Shown: positions 32,226 to 43,135, counted from the stretch's first letter. The stretch is 64,000 nucleotides of DNA from Breviolum minutum Mf 1.05b.01 (GCA_000507305.1 DF240053.1:7296-71295), one strand, 5' to 3'. Notes: generated by a model from the letters alone, not told the origin. Translations and numbers: made by a program.

Positions 32226-32621
32226 TTAGATGCATCGTTGGCAAGCCCTTTGGCAAGTAGAGATCATATAATCAGCATCGGGGCTCTTGCTATTGCATCG
32301 ACCCTCTTTGGCCCAAATCCCACATTGTACATGTAGATCCTCACATGGTGGAATGATGGCACATGACCAGCCCGGGTAGTTCGTTGGACAATGCAGTTTC
32401 GGCTGACATTGGGCAAAGTACTCATCCTTCTTGTAACAATGATCTGTTCCTGCACAACGGCATGTTGAGCAGCACTGATCTGTTCCTCCCAAGCAAGTTT
32501 CCCATGTTTTCCGAGCTGGGCAAAAGGGTTCAGCAATTGCTCCCCTCAACTGACTATGATTTCCATGTCCATCAGTCACTCCCAAGGAGAAGAGCGACAA
32601 CAAGGTGAGCCACAGCAGCAT
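32226..32621 (-). CDS. Small secreted Cys-rich protein with ShKT domain
   Basis: A 131-residue intronless gene. The chosen start (ATG at 32621) gives a clear signal peptide, MLLWLTLLSLFSLGV; an upstream in-frame ATG at 32726 would bury it. The mature part has a Cys-rich module ending DHCYKKDEYFAQCQPK and WSCAIIPP. From memory, this C-(x)n-CY-(E/K)-K-(x)n-(W/F)AQC pattern is common in secreted Symbiodiniaceae proteins. A C-terminal ShKT-type domain follows, with C-x5-C-x7-C-x10-C-x3-C-x2-C spacing (GIWAKEGRCNSKS, CQRACQRC). ShKT domains occur in many secreted enzymes, peptides and ion-channel-binding proteins, so a toxin role is not implied. A cell-surface or extracellular role is the inference. 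Confidence 0.75.
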   Translation of the reverse strand: MLLWLTLLSLFSLGVTDGHGNHSQLRGAIAEPFCPARKTWETCLGGTDQCCSTCRCAGTDHCYKKDEYFAQCQPKLHCPTNYPGWSCAIIPPCEDLHVQCGIWAKEGRCNSKSPDADYMISTCQRACQRCI

Positions 32622-33493
32622 TGGTATCTTGTGACCGTGGCACGATGCAGGTTCACGATGCAGGATGGATCTTCCCAGGGGGCACATGTGGCACCCAACA
32701 GGACCAACTTGAGCCGGTTTCGTCAACGGTAAAGACCTGACAAGCCCTGGTGCTTGTGTTTTGTTTTTAAGGCATGCAAACTGCTTCGTGTATTCAAGTT
32801 TAACAATCTACATAAATCAAAGAATTTGATCATATCATGTATTGATAACCTGTCAGTACATTGTCACATTGTCACGATATTATCTGTCGATTTTCAAATT
32901 AGATTCCACCCTAAGGATCTTGCACCCTCCAATGGGAGGGTGAATGAACCTGTATAATTAGCAGGGGTGTTTTGGGGTCCTCAAAATGGCCAGTGACTTG
33001 AGGGTCCAATGTCAATTCTGGAAAAAAAACGCTGAGCCTCCTGCCATGACGAAACCCATGGTCACCGCCGCAGTGTAGGCCTTTTCGCTTGTGATAGCCA
33101 CAGTTGCGTCCAACAAAACAAAGGCCTTGGTAGTCATGGAGTGAGCAACAAGGACATCCCAATATAAGCCCGCAGCTGGGAATTTATGGGTTATAATTCC
33201 CAAGAATCCCTAGAGAACACCAGCTAAATACCATGGGTATACTGGGGCCGGGAAACCACCTGTCCTTGTCCCTTGAGTCATGGAAGAAAAGTCATCTTCG
33301 GATTCCATTCCTCTGAACTCGTCCTCCACCTGGGTCATCTGGGTCAGTCTCTTTGACTTTTAAAATATTTTGAAAAATAATAGTCCCCCAAGTGTTGGAG
33401 GATGGATAATTCCCTACTTACTTATTTCAAAGTCTGTGGGTGAAAAACACGTGAAAACCATGGTGAACACCTGTTTTCATTTATATAATACTA

Positions 33494-33592
33494 GTTGGTG
33501 GTTTCAACCCATCTGAAAAATATTAGTCAAATTGGATCATTTCCCCAAGTTCCGGGGTGAACATGAAAAAAAAAAATGAAGTTCGACCACCT
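33494..33592. repeat. MITE family B copy (well preserved)
   Basis: TA-bordered: gttggtggtttcaaccca at the left, gaagttcgaccacc at the right, core atttccccaagttccggggt. Confidence 0.8.
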
Positions 33593-33769
33593 AGCTATAA
33601 TAGTTCCCATTTATCATGGTGTTTCTCATTTATCGTCCGAAAACTCAACCGAATCTCAGGGTCGCCCGGACAGTCAATACGCCTCCACAGGCCTCAGGGC
33701 TTTGCACCACAGTTTGCAAGGATGATAAAAGGCATCTTTCTGATTGAAGGATGGCCAAGTAGCTATGAT

Positions 33770-33880
33770 ATGGATGTTTCCGAAAATGGTGGGTCTTTCC
33801 CCCAAATCATCCATTTTGATAGGGTTTTCCATTATAAACCATCCATTTTGAGGTGCCCCTATTTTTGGAAACACCCATAT
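33770..33880. repeat. MITE family E copy
   Basis: atatggatgtttccgaaaat and ggaaacacccatat are inverted ends. The inner caaatcatccattttgat and aaccatccattttgagg are shared with 43420 and 45700. Confidence 0.85.
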
Positions 33881-34337
33881 ACACCAACAATACCCCAAAA
33901 ACAATCAAGATCTCACTATGAATGGCAAACATCAAACAGCTAACTAATATCAATGTACTAAACAAATGTCCTCCCCTTTCGAGGCATTCATACATCCACC
34001 CGGTGTGCACGAATGCTTGAAATCTGCGAGCTTTCCCAAGTGTTCCCCGTGGTATGAAAACTACAACGTGGAGGAAGCCACGTTGAAAAGGTTGCAGTGA
34101 GTAGAATTTCAACTGCAAATATATGCCTAGATGCAGGACTTTGAATTCTTTTGACTCGATTTCATTGTAGGCCCTGTAGGCACTACCAAAAAACAGTAGT
34201 AAACCACAAGACTCCAAGATCCAAAAAATGTTCAAAAGACAGGGTAACTTTCATGTGTTGGACTTGGTTGATATTAGTAACTATTAGTTTTGGGGGTGGA
34301 TGTCAGCCGGTGTCAGCTGAATAGTCAGTTGAAGGCT

Positions 34338-34439
34338 ACCCTCCCTGAAACTAACATGGCACCTGAAAATAACCCCCTGCAAAAGGAGATTCATATGAAA
34401 AACCATCATTTTCAGGTGCTATGTTAGTTTCAGGGAGTG
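34338..34439. repeat. MITE family A copy (TA-flanked, near perfect)
   Basis: ccctccctgaaactaacatg and atgttagtttcagggagtg, with inner gcacctgaaaat and attttcaggtgc, pair almost perfectly. TA lies on each side. This is the best type copy of the family. Confidence 0.9.
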
Positions 34440-34562
34440 TAATATTTCACCAAGCTAGATTTCCCTGAAATAGCCGGGGATGAAACCCAAAACCCAAAAA
34501 GCACAACCAAAATTGGGAGATTTTTGGTTGTATGAGGTCGCTATGATTATAATTTGACCAGA
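34440..34562. repeat. MITE family F copy, abutting a family A element
   Basis: aatatttcaccaagctag, ccctgaaatagc and tataatttgaccagatat. It starts directly where the family A element ends, suggesting a nested or adjacent insertion. Confidence 0.6.
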
Positions 34563-34879
34563 TATATCCAAAGATGCAGCAAAAACTGGAAAAACATTGG
34601 TGTCACATCCCATCATTTGACTAACAAAAACACCTTTCAACAGTTTTGAAAAAAACATGTTACTTTTTGACATTGCTGACAGTGCCCAATGTCTTGATGG
34701 TGAAACATTAAAAACAACACTTCCAACTGGGATTTTCCCTCACATCTCTGATTTAACTATATAGGGGTTCAATGCTTCAACTACGGAGATGTCTTCAACA
34801 GTAAGGGATGCGTAAGTCAGCAATGATAACATATTCCCTACAATATATCAGTTATCAAAGCCCATACGATCCCTGTGAC

Positions 34880-34975
34880 AAACGCTACATTCACCTAGAT
34901 GTTCACTATAAAAATCAACCATTCATATAGGTAAAATACATTAAATACCATACATTTCCCACGGATCCATCATGG
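34880..34975. repeat. MITE family C copy (degraded)
   Basis: ctataaaaatcaaccattcatat and aggtaaaatac...ataccatacat match family C. Confidence 0.55.
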
Positions 34976-35287
34976 GATAAAAATATAGATCCTATTAACT
35001 CACCATGAAGGATCCAAAAAACATCCATTACTCAAAAACCATGGATCCAACATCCCAAGGTCCACGAAGTCACAACGACTCTGAAATTCATGTAGGGCTT
35101 CCCGGGCCAAATGTGAAATCTCACGAAAATGTGGTTTCATCTTCCTGATGAACTCGATGGCGTTTTTAGATGGGGAGGTTAGGATAGGAGATTTTTTGTG
35201 AAGAAAAATGATGGGAGAGCATAATAATTCATGATGTGATGCATAGAGAAAACCTAATAAATGATGAAAAATGAACGAGAAATGATA

Positions 35288-35398
35288 CACCCTGGAAAAA
35301 TTAACATGGAACCCCAAAATGGAGGTGGATGGAAGATGAGTTTCCTTTTCAATTACAGTAGGTGAGTTTTAGGTTCCAGCCGTTAATTTTCCAGGGTG
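35288..35398. repeat. MITE family A-like copy (TA-flanked)
   Basis: caccctggaaaaattaacat and gttaattttccagggtg are inverted ends, with TA at both borders. Inner ggaaccccaaaa pairs with ttttaggttcc. Confidence 0.85.
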
Positions 35399-35785
35399 TA
35401 AATGTGGATGAGGGCCTCGTGATTTGCACACCCCTCAAGCTTTGTCCCAACATGGTTTCACACAGCTTTTCCAGGAGTTGGCTGTGCCACTGTGCCAATG
35501 AAGGTGTGTCCAGATCTGTGAAAAACAACGACATGAACATATCATCCAAAAAAGAAACACAAAATCAAGTTGATATTCCTCCCAGGATACTGTACATGTT
35601 TGGAATTTCAAACAAAAACATTTCCAACTGAAAATCACATGACATGTTTGTTTGGGAGCCGTTTGTCGTCCTGGACCACATGCGAGAGAGGTCATACAAT
35701 GCCAAGGCAAAAAGAGCTGTAAACCAACTGCAACCACCTCAGGTTCCCAAGCGGCGAAATCAATCATCGCAGATTCCTTGCCATA

Positions 35786-35897
35786 CACCCCCGAAGTTTA
35801 ACATAGACCCTGAAAATGATGGTTGGAAGTTGGAAGACGATCCTTTCCGTTTTTGGGAAGGTAAACTTTTCAAGGGCTATGTTTAACTTCGGGATGG
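35786..35897. repeat. MITE family A-like copy (TA-flanked)
   Basis: cacccccgaagtttaacata and tatgtttaacttcgggatgg are inverted ends, with inner gaccctgaaaa and ttttcaagggc. TA on both sides. Confidence 0.85.
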
Positions 35898-36102
35898 TAA
35901 ATATTGGTTTAGTGGGAACAAAATTACCTGTACAAGCAAAACAGAGGTGTTGGTCCGGTTGGTCCTCAAAATTTTCATGCCAGGTTTTGAATTGTTTTTT
36001 TTTTGAAACCTTAGGGACCTATATTGAATGAAACTCACATTTTTGGAAGATACATGGAGTTGTGGGGGAGGAAGAGTTGGTGGTTAACCACACACACACA
36101 CA

Positions 36103-36209
36103 CCGAAAACTAACCATGGAACCTGAACCTCACAATTTGTTGGAAAGGAACAACTTCTGCCAAACCTCCAGCCTGTTGTGTTGTTTCCATGTTTAGATTT
36201 CGGGGGGTG
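36103..36209. repeat. MITE family A-like copy
   Basis: ccgaaaactaaccatggaac and gtttccatgtttagatttcgg are inverted ends, next to a short CA repeat at 36090-36102. Confidence 0.65.
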
Positions 36210-36746
36210 TATATACTTGGTTTGAATTCAACAAAACGCCAAGAACAAATATGTCAAATAGCATCTTTTGGTTTTTCATATTGTCGTAAAGAGTACCAAT
36301 ATGTCTACAATATGACAAATATGTCTGAAATGAAACAAACAGCAAAATGGCAACGTTTAAGCTGAGTCTCTGAAACCCAAAGTACAACCAACCAAGGAAT
36401 GGCGACAGGTTGGTTTGGTCATCAGTTTCAGCAATCAAAGACGACTCAGTCCCTTGGTCACCCAAACTCAGGCTTGATCCAGCACAAACAATTTGCCCCT
36501 GACCGATTTTGGGAGCTGCCGGCTGTTTTTGGTATCTGATGGTAAACGTCGACCGTAGTCCAAAAAACTGGTTCTACGAATGTGCAGTAAAAGGGTGTTG
36601 AACCTTTGGTCAATTTTCTTGTTACACTTCACATGTTTCTTTTTCAAATCACTGCTGTAGATGATCGGAATTACTAAAAGATCAGGGTCTTTCTGGAAAG
36701 GGTTGAATTGATTCATTGCAATGAAGCTTGGCATCAGTTGAGCCAC
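36193..36746 (-). CDS. Possible exons of a membrane protein, unidentified
   Basis: Two overlapping minus-strand open segments. One (36746-36468) reads FQKDPDLLVIPIIYSSDLKK and RRTSFLDYGRRLPSDTKNSR. The next (36465-36290) reads DQGTESSLIAETDDQTNLSP, then a hydrophobic stretch FLGWLYFGFQRLSLNVAILL that could span a membrane. Splice borders are not fixed and the right end runs into repeat sequence. Low confidence. Confidence 0.3.
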
Positions 36747-36767
36747 GAAACAAAACCCTTATCACTT

Positions 36768-36886
36768 TCCATCATCAAAACTTGCTGTTTAATGGGGATT
36801 CCTATCATGGGATATTTAATCAACCCTATTAACAAAAGGTAGTCATAACCCCTTCTATATACTAAGCAACCAGGTTTTTTTCATTG
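36768..36886. repeat. Dispersed repeat family G copy
   Basis: cttgctgtttaatggggat and aaccaggtttttttcattgctc mark the ends; the middle is diverged. Confidence 0.6.
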
Positions 36887-37941
36887 CTCTTTCATGTCCT
36901 CTAACAACTTGCTTTCCTGGAAGCAAGTAAAGTTTCTTTAAAGACCACCGAAACGGATCCATTGCCATCAACTGAATCAAATCCTACACATGGAACCAAG
37001 CATCTATGGAAACAGAACGTGGGACCTCCATCATCTACATTGACTATTAGCAACTCTAATCTTCCAACCAGACTTTCTTCAGAATTTTCCGCTGTGCAGT
37101 TGTAAAAAAAAATACCCCAAACAAACGAAACAAACAACTTCCTGGCAATTCTGCGATGGTGACCTTTGTGGGGTGACCGACCTGTGGGATGCTGAGTTCC
37201 CCGCCCCCGTTTTAAAAAAGGATCTACAGTATAAGTAACCTCCAATTTTTGGGGCATCAAGTCAGGTCAAAATCTAAATGGGAAATCACCTGCTTCCAAA
37301 CAAACACCTCTTCAAACCTGCCAACCTCGACCAACCCAACATAACTTGGTGTCCCACAAAACCACTGGGCCTGAAACCGTAGGCCTAAAAGGACATCTTG
37401 TAACCAAATCCAAAAGATTAAGCCAATGGCCTGAAGCATTGGCGGTTTTGCTTTTTTTGAAGCGGCGAAAATTGTTCCATTTAGAAATACATGGAGTGCA
37501 CCCGTTGTAGTTTTTTTTGTTGGAGAGAAACCAAAAACAAACGAAAACGGAAACGGAAATGGTCAGTGGACTTTGCTTGAAGTATGGCATCATTTTCTGA
37601 AGTGCCAGGGGTGGAACAAAAGCAATGGATATTTCGAGTAGGAAACCTTTGGGATGTTCGATGGATGTTGGGGTCTGAAATCAAATATTCAACTTGATTG
37701 AACTTCTTGCAGTTTTCCTGTTGGAGCCTGATTTGAATTAGGATCATCATGAAGTTTAGATCACACATGTTTTTGTAAGCATGAATATGTTGTCTTCGTG
37801 GATGTGCATTGAAACACATTCTATAGGGTGTTTTCGGTTCAAATGTATAGACATGTTCTGAAATGCGACGTTTTGACATGCGATGTGTACTAAAGTTACT
37901 AAGTCGTAGTAAGTCCCCGGAACGGGGTATAACGGTATTAC

Positions 37942-38052
37942 TTATCGCCAAGCTTCAACCCTAGTGCACATCCCAAAATGGTGACTTCCCTATCTGACAG
38001 TCCGATGGGGGAATACTTCAGGTCAACATCCACATCCACAAATCCAGTGATC
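37942..38052 (-). CDS. Exon of unidentified gene
   Basis: CTGCAG|G opens a frame of 36 codons: ITGFVDVDVDLKYSPIGLSD, then REVTILGCALGLKLGD, before AA|GTAATA or a stop three bases later. Alternating hydrophobic and Asp residues suggest beta strands. Both splice borders are good. Product unknown. Confidence 0.5.
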
Positions 38053-38200
38053 CTGCAGAATCATATCATATTTTCCAGTGAGCACTTCCATGCCAATCAA
38101 CCTTGACTCTTACATACTCTTACCAAACAACCTGCACTCCAACTCAAAAACCAACAAACAAACATGATCGCCCCTTGGCTTTGGAAAATCATAATAATTA

Positions 38201-38290
38201 CCCTCCAGGGAATTAACATATCCCACCTTGGGAAAAGGAAAATCATCTTCAAAATGCCATTTTGGGGTGATATGTTAGTTCCCTGGAGGG
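38201..38290. repeat. MITE family A copy (TA-flanked)
   Basis: ccctccagggaattaacata and tatgttagttccctggaggg are inverted over 20 bp. The inner tcccaccttgggaaaaggaa matches the copy at 8324. Confidence 0.9.
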
Positions 38291-38510
38291 TACCTCTCCA
38301 AAAAATCATTCAGTTTTCAAGGTTATTTAAGCGTGTGTTTTTTGTTTCTGTTTTTTTCGGTGGGAAAAAATACACTGAACATTTGTCTTGCCTTGCCCAC
38401 TTCTGGAACTGCTTGGTCGCTTCCTAGCGAAATTTTAGAGGAGAATCAAACGCGGAGGCGAGGGTGACGTTAAGCTCCAAAAAAAAACGAAAATTAGCAG
38501 GTGAGGGTTA

Positions 38511-38512
38511 GA

Positions 38513-38560
<48 letters not shown>

Positions 38561-38561
38561 C
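38511..38561. repeat. (GAT)n microsatellite
   Basis: About 16 gat units without interruption. Confidence 0.95.
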
Positions 38562-38848
38562 AATGATTTCCGTCTTTCAGTACTAGGACGAACAGAAAAA
38601 AACTATATATAGTCTATACAGTACCGTTCCAAAATATCCTGGTTTAAATTGAATAATCTTAGTGGTATTATGGAAGGTATCTATTTGTCTATACTTGTTA
38701 CCGGAACAACGACTCTAAGAATTCCAAAGTCAATTTTCACCAGGCTTCTCCAGCGAAAAAACTCAACGGTTGTTCCTTTAAAGTAGAGAGACCCAACGGG
38801 ATGATGAACCTCAAAGTACGTATCAAGCCCAAAAACCAACAAGTAAGT

Positions 38849-38968
38849 ACCCTCTGGTAAACTAACATAGTAACATAGCTGGCTGGAATATCCCCATTGT
38901 TTTTGATAGAAAAGAAATCTTCAATCCGGGTCCATTTTCCAGCCAGCTATGTTAGTTTACCAAAGTGT
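38849..38968. repeat. MITE family A copy
   Basis: ccctctggtaaactaacata and tatgttagtttaccaaagtg are inverted ends. Closely related to 1794-1895. Confidence 0.85.
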
Positions 38969-39639
38969 CACAGATCATGACATATTGTCAAAACGGAATT
39001 TCAGAATTTAGCTTACCCTCCCTGAAACTAGTATAATCAATGGTTGGGTGCAAGAGTTTAATCACAGGATTTTGTTCCTACTATATAAATATGTCATCCA
39101 CAAAGACTGAACAGGTTAGCCATTGATTGAGTATCAAATGGTTCTATTGAATCATCAAGACAGATGGGCTTTTTTGTTGGTTGGTCAAATAACCTGTCTA
39201 TCCGGTTCTATGTCCCATGGTTGCATGCTAAGCCAACAAAACCTGCACCACCTTTGGAAAATGTGATCAAAATCTTCGGGACATCTATTTTCTTAAACGG
39301 TAGTTTCAACGTAAACAAAAATAAACAAATGAAACAGGTGAACATCGCCATAAAAACAACCCACTATGTTTTTTTGATTCTGTGACACCATCTCATGGAC
39401 TGAGTCCTAGAAAAGTCTTGAGAGATTGAGACTACGAGCAAGGGTATTTCATGTATCAACTACTTTTCCTCCCACAATCATGGTTTGGTGAAAAATGGGT
39501 CCCTCCAATAGCAGTTTCCTTTGATTTCCGCTAATTTTTGACTTCCATGATTATGGGAGAAATCGTACCCATTGAACATATTCCATCACCAACTCTATTT
39601 TTTCCAGAAACATCAACACAAAGAAATTATCGGGGAGGA

Positions 39640-39713
39640 TCTATTCATCGCCGATGCGCCTGTGTAATGCAACAGCACATCCTCCCGCAGATTTGCCTGT
39701 CAGTATGAAGAGT
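39640..39713 (-). CDS. Weak candidate: GKSAGG-containing exon
   Basis: One minus-strand frame reads ILFILTGKSAGGCAVALHRR, then IGDE. Its G-x-S-A-G-G-x-A-(x)n-LH pattern resembles the nucleophile region of pectin acetylesterase/NOTUM enzymes. A competing frame opened by a GACAG|G acceptor reads ANLREDVLLHYTGASAMNR. No other piece of such an enzyme was found nearby, so this may be chance. Confidence 0.2.
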
Positions 39714-40129
39714 ATCTAATGTTTTTCTCAACGGCTTTGATCCGCGAGTCTGTAAGTTTTTTTGGGTGATACTTTATCGATTTAATCAACTTGGGAAGTA
39801 CTGTAGAGTGAGACCAGGATACCTGGATATGGACAATTTTCTGTTAGTTTTGACGAAAAACTAATTGCTATACTATGACATACGGTATTTCCACCCATTT
39901 CCAGAAACTTCCAAAAAAATATATATACATCCCACATACTTGAACATCTTGAACGGATGCACTTCAAACCACGCCCTGTATCCATGTTCACTAGCCCCAC
40001 TTCAAAAGATCAATTCATGACTTTGTTTCCAAAACCTCCACATGCAAAAGATTTTTGTTTAAATATTCTTGAAACCCCACCTGTCTCCTGCAAATGTAGG
40101 TACTCTCTAGGAATTTTTCAACATACCCC

Positions 40130-40223
40130 TGGAACATACCCCAGACCCCCAACCAACAGTTTATGAAGGAATTCCTTTCATTTGGGGGTTTAGGGATTCC
40201 TGGGGTATACTCCAAGGGTATGT
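40130..40223. repeat. Inverted-repeat element
   Basis: acatacccctggaacatacc and ggtatactccaagggtatgt pair as long inverted ends, with a Thr/Pro-coding-like middle that is not protein. Confidence 0.75.
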
Positions 40224-40364
40224 TGGGGTTTTCTTAGATACTCTCAAATCAGCTTAGCGCTATATTTCCAAACTAAAATAGCCAAGGACACTGTCACTCA
40301 CTCTAAAAAGATGCCACAAAACAAAGACTCCGTCAAGTCCGCGATCTTCTTTAATCTTCTCACA

Positions 40365-40489
<125 letters not shown>

Positions 40490-40599
40490 AAACCCCAATT
40501 CAAGATACCCCATTCAAACTTCGCCAAACATGTCAATATGATGACCTTTCTTCATATATAGGTGGGTTTTTGATGGTTTTTTCATGCTGCTTTTTCTCA

Positions 40600-40707
40600 T
40601 TAAAAAACAAAAAAACACCAACCCAAGCTCCCAAAAAACCCACAGCGACACCTCGCAAGCTTCCCAACCCATGGGTTGTGGCAACATCGTCAGTGATCCC
40701 AAAGCAC
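40600..40707 (-). CDS. Possible membrane-protein exon
   Basis: CTCACAG|G opens CFGITDDVATTHGLGSLRGV, then AVGFLGAWVGVFLFFNEKK, a membrane-type segment. D-D-V-(x)3-HG-(x)-G-(x)2-G-(x)4-GF-(x)2-A loosely resembles the last transmembrane region of Amt/Rh ammonium transporters. Only one short exon supports this, so the family call is tentative. A GT donor lies after SLR. Confidence 0.3.
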
Positions 40708-40787
40708 CTGTGAGAAAACACGGGGCTATTCGTTGAATGGAGCCCCAAAATGTAGTGAATATATGGTGAATATGGTGAATCGTAGCC

Positions 40788-40876
40788 TATAGCATCCATG
40801 TATGGTGTATCTACCTACATTTGGTTGATTTTTTATGGTACATGTAGGTAAATATTCCATACATGGATGCTATGGG
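40788..40876. repeat. MITE family C copy (near-perfect hairpin)
   Basis: atagcatccatgtatgg and ccatacatggatgctat are perfect inverted tips. tacctacatttgg and acatgtaggtaaata form the inner arm. Confidence 0.9.
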
Positions 40877-40937
40877 TAAGGGAATCTCCCTTAGGAATTA
40901 TATGATTTATAGATATCGATAGTAATTTGCCCAGAAA

Positions 40938-41027
40938 TACTGTTGATGAAAGAAAGAAATCCGGCAAAAGCCAGTTGGTAGGTTGGTACATCCCAGGTTG
41001 TTTGGGATTTCTGAACCATCAACAGTA
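40938..41027. repeat. MITE family D copy
   Basis: tactgttgatga and accatcaacagta are inverted ends; inner gaaatccggcaaa and gggatttctgaa. Shares its right half with 43136. Confidence 0.8.
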
Positions 41028-41695
41028 GCATCTCATTCAGCTTTACTACTGAAGTTATTCACAAGAGTGATGAAGAAACGAAAACATAGGAAGTGATGTC
41101 ATGAAAACACCGCGTGTCTCATCTTCACTTTCAAGAACATGTAGATCAAACTTTTGAAACAAAATAAACTAACATGTGCAGTAATACTACTGTCAAAGCA
41201 CTACGCGGTATGGTTAAGGCAACAGCTGAGCAACTTGAAAAACTAAGATAAGACTCCTGAAGAGAAAATGACAATGGATATAATATTCGAACAACAGCTT
41301 ACACGTCCTATTTGTATGGGATAGAAAAAGGGAATAACATCGAAAACTGTTACACGATGGCGAAAGAAACCAGCCGAAACAAGCAGTTTTAGAGTACATA
41401 CTGCAAATTTTCTTAAAACCGCTCAAATGTAAATGAATAGTGTCGGAAAAATGAATTTACTATTAAACAAACATATCAAAAATCATAGTTTGTCCAAAAA
41501 AAATGCTTGACAACATGTTACTGGCGCCTCTGCATTCCAAGCCCGTTTCATTGAAAACATGATTGAACCTTACCAACCTATGAAGCAACCAACTACAGGA
41601 TCGGATCATCCAACCATAACTACCACAGGAACATGTTAAACAACGCAACCAACAACAAAAAACCAACCCCCCAAAACAGGTGGCAGGATCAGCAC

Positions 41696-41828
41696 CTGTA
41701 AAGAGTGCCAGTACCGAGGCTGATAACAAGGTTCGTGTCCAAAGACGCAAGTTACGTGCGGAGATCGTCGCCACGAGCCATGTTAAAGGCATAAGTAACA
41801 TCGCCACATCTAAAGGAACGCTGGAGAC
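41696..41828 (-). CDS. Exon of unidentified membrane protein
   Basis: CGCCAG|G and ACAG|GTGCTG frame exactly 44 codons plus one base. They read VSSVPLDVAMLLMPLTWLVA, TISARNLRLWTRTLLSASVL and ALFT: two hydrophobic stretches separated by a basic loop (RNLRLWTR), as in a multi-pass membrane protein. The antisense strand is also open (hydrophilic), but the splice borders and the neighbours favour the minus strand. It might come from a PAP2/sphingomyelin-synthase-type membrane enzyme; that is a guess. Confidence 0.5.
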
Positions 41829-42577
41829 CTGGCGGTTTTCGGTGAAAGGATGGGGGACGAAAAACGGAATATGTGTATATATATATATATATCATACACA
41901 TAAAACCATATCAATTTATAATTTAGCAGTCTATAAGTCTGTATATAGCAAATATTAATAAAACAAATACATAATGATCATTAACAGTCAATCTAATAAA
42001 TAAAATGAGTACAGTATGTGATCTACTAATTAAAAATGAGTACAGTATGCGTATTATCATCGTATGTGTATGATAAGAATACAAGCCCTAGTCGATCCCT
42101 ATGGTGAACCTCGGTTTGAAGCGAACTTGATAGTGTATCCCATCAAGATAATTTTACATCAAGTGTCACCTCCAGCAAACCTTATAAACTTACAGTGCTT
42201 CACCGGGGATCACTTTGCTTAGTTTACTGACAAGATTTCTTAAACAGTCAATCTCTCTGGTATTCCTATATAGAAGTAGCACCTGCTAGTTGCTTTGCGT
42301 TTATTGTCGTCGGTTGCGTTGTCAAAAATTATTGCACATCCATGAGTCTATGAGCATTCTTTAGTAAACGGTTCTTTGTGATCTCACTGAAGCAAAGGAC
42401 ATGAAATCCATATACACCAGCGTGAAACCTGCACAACTCCCCAGTATGATAATATATGCAATGTATCTGATCCAGTACCATGGGAACCCAAAACCTTCAT
42501 TTCTTGGAGATATAACCCATATATTGGGGGTTTAAAACCTTCATTTTTCATGGTTTTGGGGTCCAAGAGTTTCCAGG

Positions 42578-42715
42578 TGAGTCTATGTTTGTTGCATCTT
42601 CATCTGGTGCTGGCCTATCAATCTTCCTTTCAAAACAAACCACCAATAGATTCTCTGCCAATGTTCGTTGGCAGAAGTCGCCATCACTGGTTGATTTTGG
42701 TTGTTTGTTGGCACC
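42578..42715 (-). CDS. Exon-like segment of unidentified gene
   Basis: The minus strand reads GANKQPKSTSDGDFCQRTLA, then ENLLVVCFERKIDRPAPDED. Good composition, borders approximate. Confidence 0.4.
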
Positions 42716-42818
42716 TCCCTAATGCCCAAGCTCATGGCAAAGGTATCGCGAGGTTGCAACAACCTGCGGCTGATAAAACCGTGGTAACTTTTTTTGAACC
42801 CTGGAAAGCTTCACATAG

Positions 42819-42914
42819 TTGGTGGTTGAGTTTCAACCCATTTGAAAAATATAATCATCAAAATGGGAATCTTCCCCAAGTAGGGGTGAAAATAAAAACT
42901 ATTTGAAACCAATC
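42819..42914. repeat. MITE family B copy
   Basis: gttggtggttgagtttcaacc and ctatttgaaaccaatctag, core cttccccaagtaggggtgaa. Confidence 0.75.
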
Positions 42915-43135
42915 TAGTTCAGATGGAAAAACACACATCGAAAACGATTCGTTTGCTTGTGAAAAAAAAATACGTCTACATCCCCGATAAATATCGGCTG
43001 GAACCTGAAAATACCCCCCTTAAAGGAAAAGGAGACAGATTTTCAGGGTTCCATTTCCTACTTGACCGGGGGTTTTCATGGATTAGAGGATTAGAGTCCT
43101 GTTTTGTTGATTGCAGTATTTTTGGATGGCTTTGA

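Noticed and set aside
31940-32336. Short GC-rich open frames upstream of the ShKT gene end
   Set aside because: No splice sites or composition support; partly antisense of the ShKT gene.
41680-41853. Plus-strand hydrophilic exon (VAGSAPVKSASTEADNKVRV)
   Set aside because: Opens after an AG|G on the plus strand, but the minus-strand reading has two good borders, exact length and agrees with neighbouring exons.
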